Assembly (NCBI RefSeq): GCF_002494345.1
Contig: NZ_NXNI01000001.1
Span: 434,001 to 498,000, forward strand
DNA from: Natrinema ejinorense
GTDB taxonomy: Archaea; Halobacteriota; Halobacteria; Halobacteriales; Natrialbaceae
Length of the DNA: 64,000 nucleotides
Reading direction: 5' to 3'
The notes beneath the pieces are model-generated. The model was not told where the DNA came from. It did no database searches and saw nothing but the letters and a program-made list of their open reading frames with translations. Of this stretch, positions 63,701 through 64,000 are shown piece by piece (the stretch's first letter is position 1; each line of letters begins with the position of its first letter). Made by a program: the position numbers and the translations under genes.

Positions 63701-64000
63701 ATGAGCGAAGACGAGGGCACGAACACGTCCGCCCAGGGTGTCCCGTCCGAGGAGGAATCCGACGACGGCGAAGCGGCCGACGTGAACTCCGCGGAATCGA
63801 CGGCTGGGGAATCGGACCCGAGCCCCGAAACCGACGATTCGAGTTCGGAATCGCCCGCGCCGGATACCGACTCGAGCGGCGACACGGCCGGGGGTGCTGA
63901 GGCGGAAGCGACGGGTGACCCGGCGCCGGCCGACGGCGCGTCCGGTGACGGACCCGAAACGGGCGAGGACGTCCAGCGAGTGCTCGATCGGGTCACCGAG
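63701..64000 (+). CDS. grpE: Nucleotide exchange factor GrpE, N-terminal part
   Basis: The window ends after 100 codons. The visible part is a long Glu/Asp/Ser/Thr/Ala-rich disordered tail (MSEDEGTNTSAQGVPSEEES onward) that ends in ..EDVQRVLDRVTE, the start of the haloarchaeal GrpE coiled coil. GrpE releases ADP from DnaK. The assignment rests on this pattern because the core domain lies outside the window; a TATA box and leaderless start fit a heat-shock-type gene. Confidence 0.65.
   Translation, partial: MSEDEGTNTSAQGVPSEEESDDGEAADVNSAESTAGESDPSPETDDSSSESPAPDTDSSGDTAGGAEAEATGDPAPADGASGDGPETGEDVQRVLDRVTE

Noticed and set aside
1-64000. CRISPR arrays, rRNA genes and intact insertion sequences
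   Set aside because: No regularly spaced direct repeats, no rRNA-like sequence and no transposase were seen on reading the window.

Overview
The window is chromosomal DNA from an extremely halophilic archaeon (class Halobacteria). The evidence is high GC, very acidic proteins, Tat-type lipoprotein signals, many leaderless starts about 26-29 nt after TATA-like boxes, and archaeal or haloarchaeal marker genes: pelota, aIF2-alpha, Nop10, S27e, L44e, an HAH_0734-type protein, archaeosortase A, haloarchaeal GrpE and a G3:U70 tRNA-Ala. Overall gene content looks like order Natrialbales, but that placement is inference. No rRNA, CRISPR array or intact insertion sequence was seen.

Layout. 1-5.3 kb: Mrp/Mnh Na+/H+ antiporter operon (A-B-C-D-E, reading leftwards and leaving the window inside mnhE). 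5.4-18 kb: housekeeping genes, including Elp3 (tRNA wobble uridine modification), RqcH and pelota (ribosome rescue), small membrane proteins, and a TrmB regulator overlapping an RND/MMPL exporter. 18.8-21.4 kb: remnant of an integrative element. Its 45-bp direct repeats are the 3' part of a tRNA-Gly gene. It holds a broken tyrosine integrase and an intact HTH plus partner gene pair. 21.6-30.4 kb: a Trm9-like methyltransferase, tRNA-Ala, several membrane proteins, an AI-2E-type transporter, a PEGA/PKD surface protein, and decayed pieces of a CBS-domain protein and a histidine kinase. 30.8-38.6 kb: GatB, a metallo-beta-lactamase-fold hydrolase and a complete branched-chain amino-acid-type ABC operon (livKHMGF). 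38.6-42.2 kb: a thioesterase bracketed by two 87-bp hairpin repeats, then a two-gene polymer-synthase-like operon (duplicated PgsC/CapC-like membrane protein plus PgsB/CapB-like ligase). 42.4-46.7 kb: a flavin amine-oxidase-like enzyme, a phosphoesterase and archaeosortase A. 46.8-49 kb: the conserved PAC2, nop10, aIF2-alpha, S27e, L44e cluster. 49.2-52.8 kb: HAH_0734-type protein, GtrA, initiator tRNA-Met with degenerate copies of its 3' end, and an acetoacetate-decarboxylase-like protein next to an SCP2/hydrolase fusion. 52.8-59.4 kb: an oligopeptide/nickel-type ABC operon with a BsuPI-like accessory protein; its binding protein appears circularly permuted. 59.6-64 kb: Hpt, a DUF7344-type regulator, CoaBC, a pilin-like protein, a thioredoxin-reductase-like oxidoreductase and the start of grpE.

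Most notable observations: the tRNA-Gly relic element that keeps its HTH/partner pair intact; the paired hairpins whose interiors are inverted relative to their flanks, each placed at a stop codon; the permuted binding protein; the minimal PgsBC-like operon; the remnant second elp3 3' end; and the degenerate 3' fragments behind initiator tRNA-Met.
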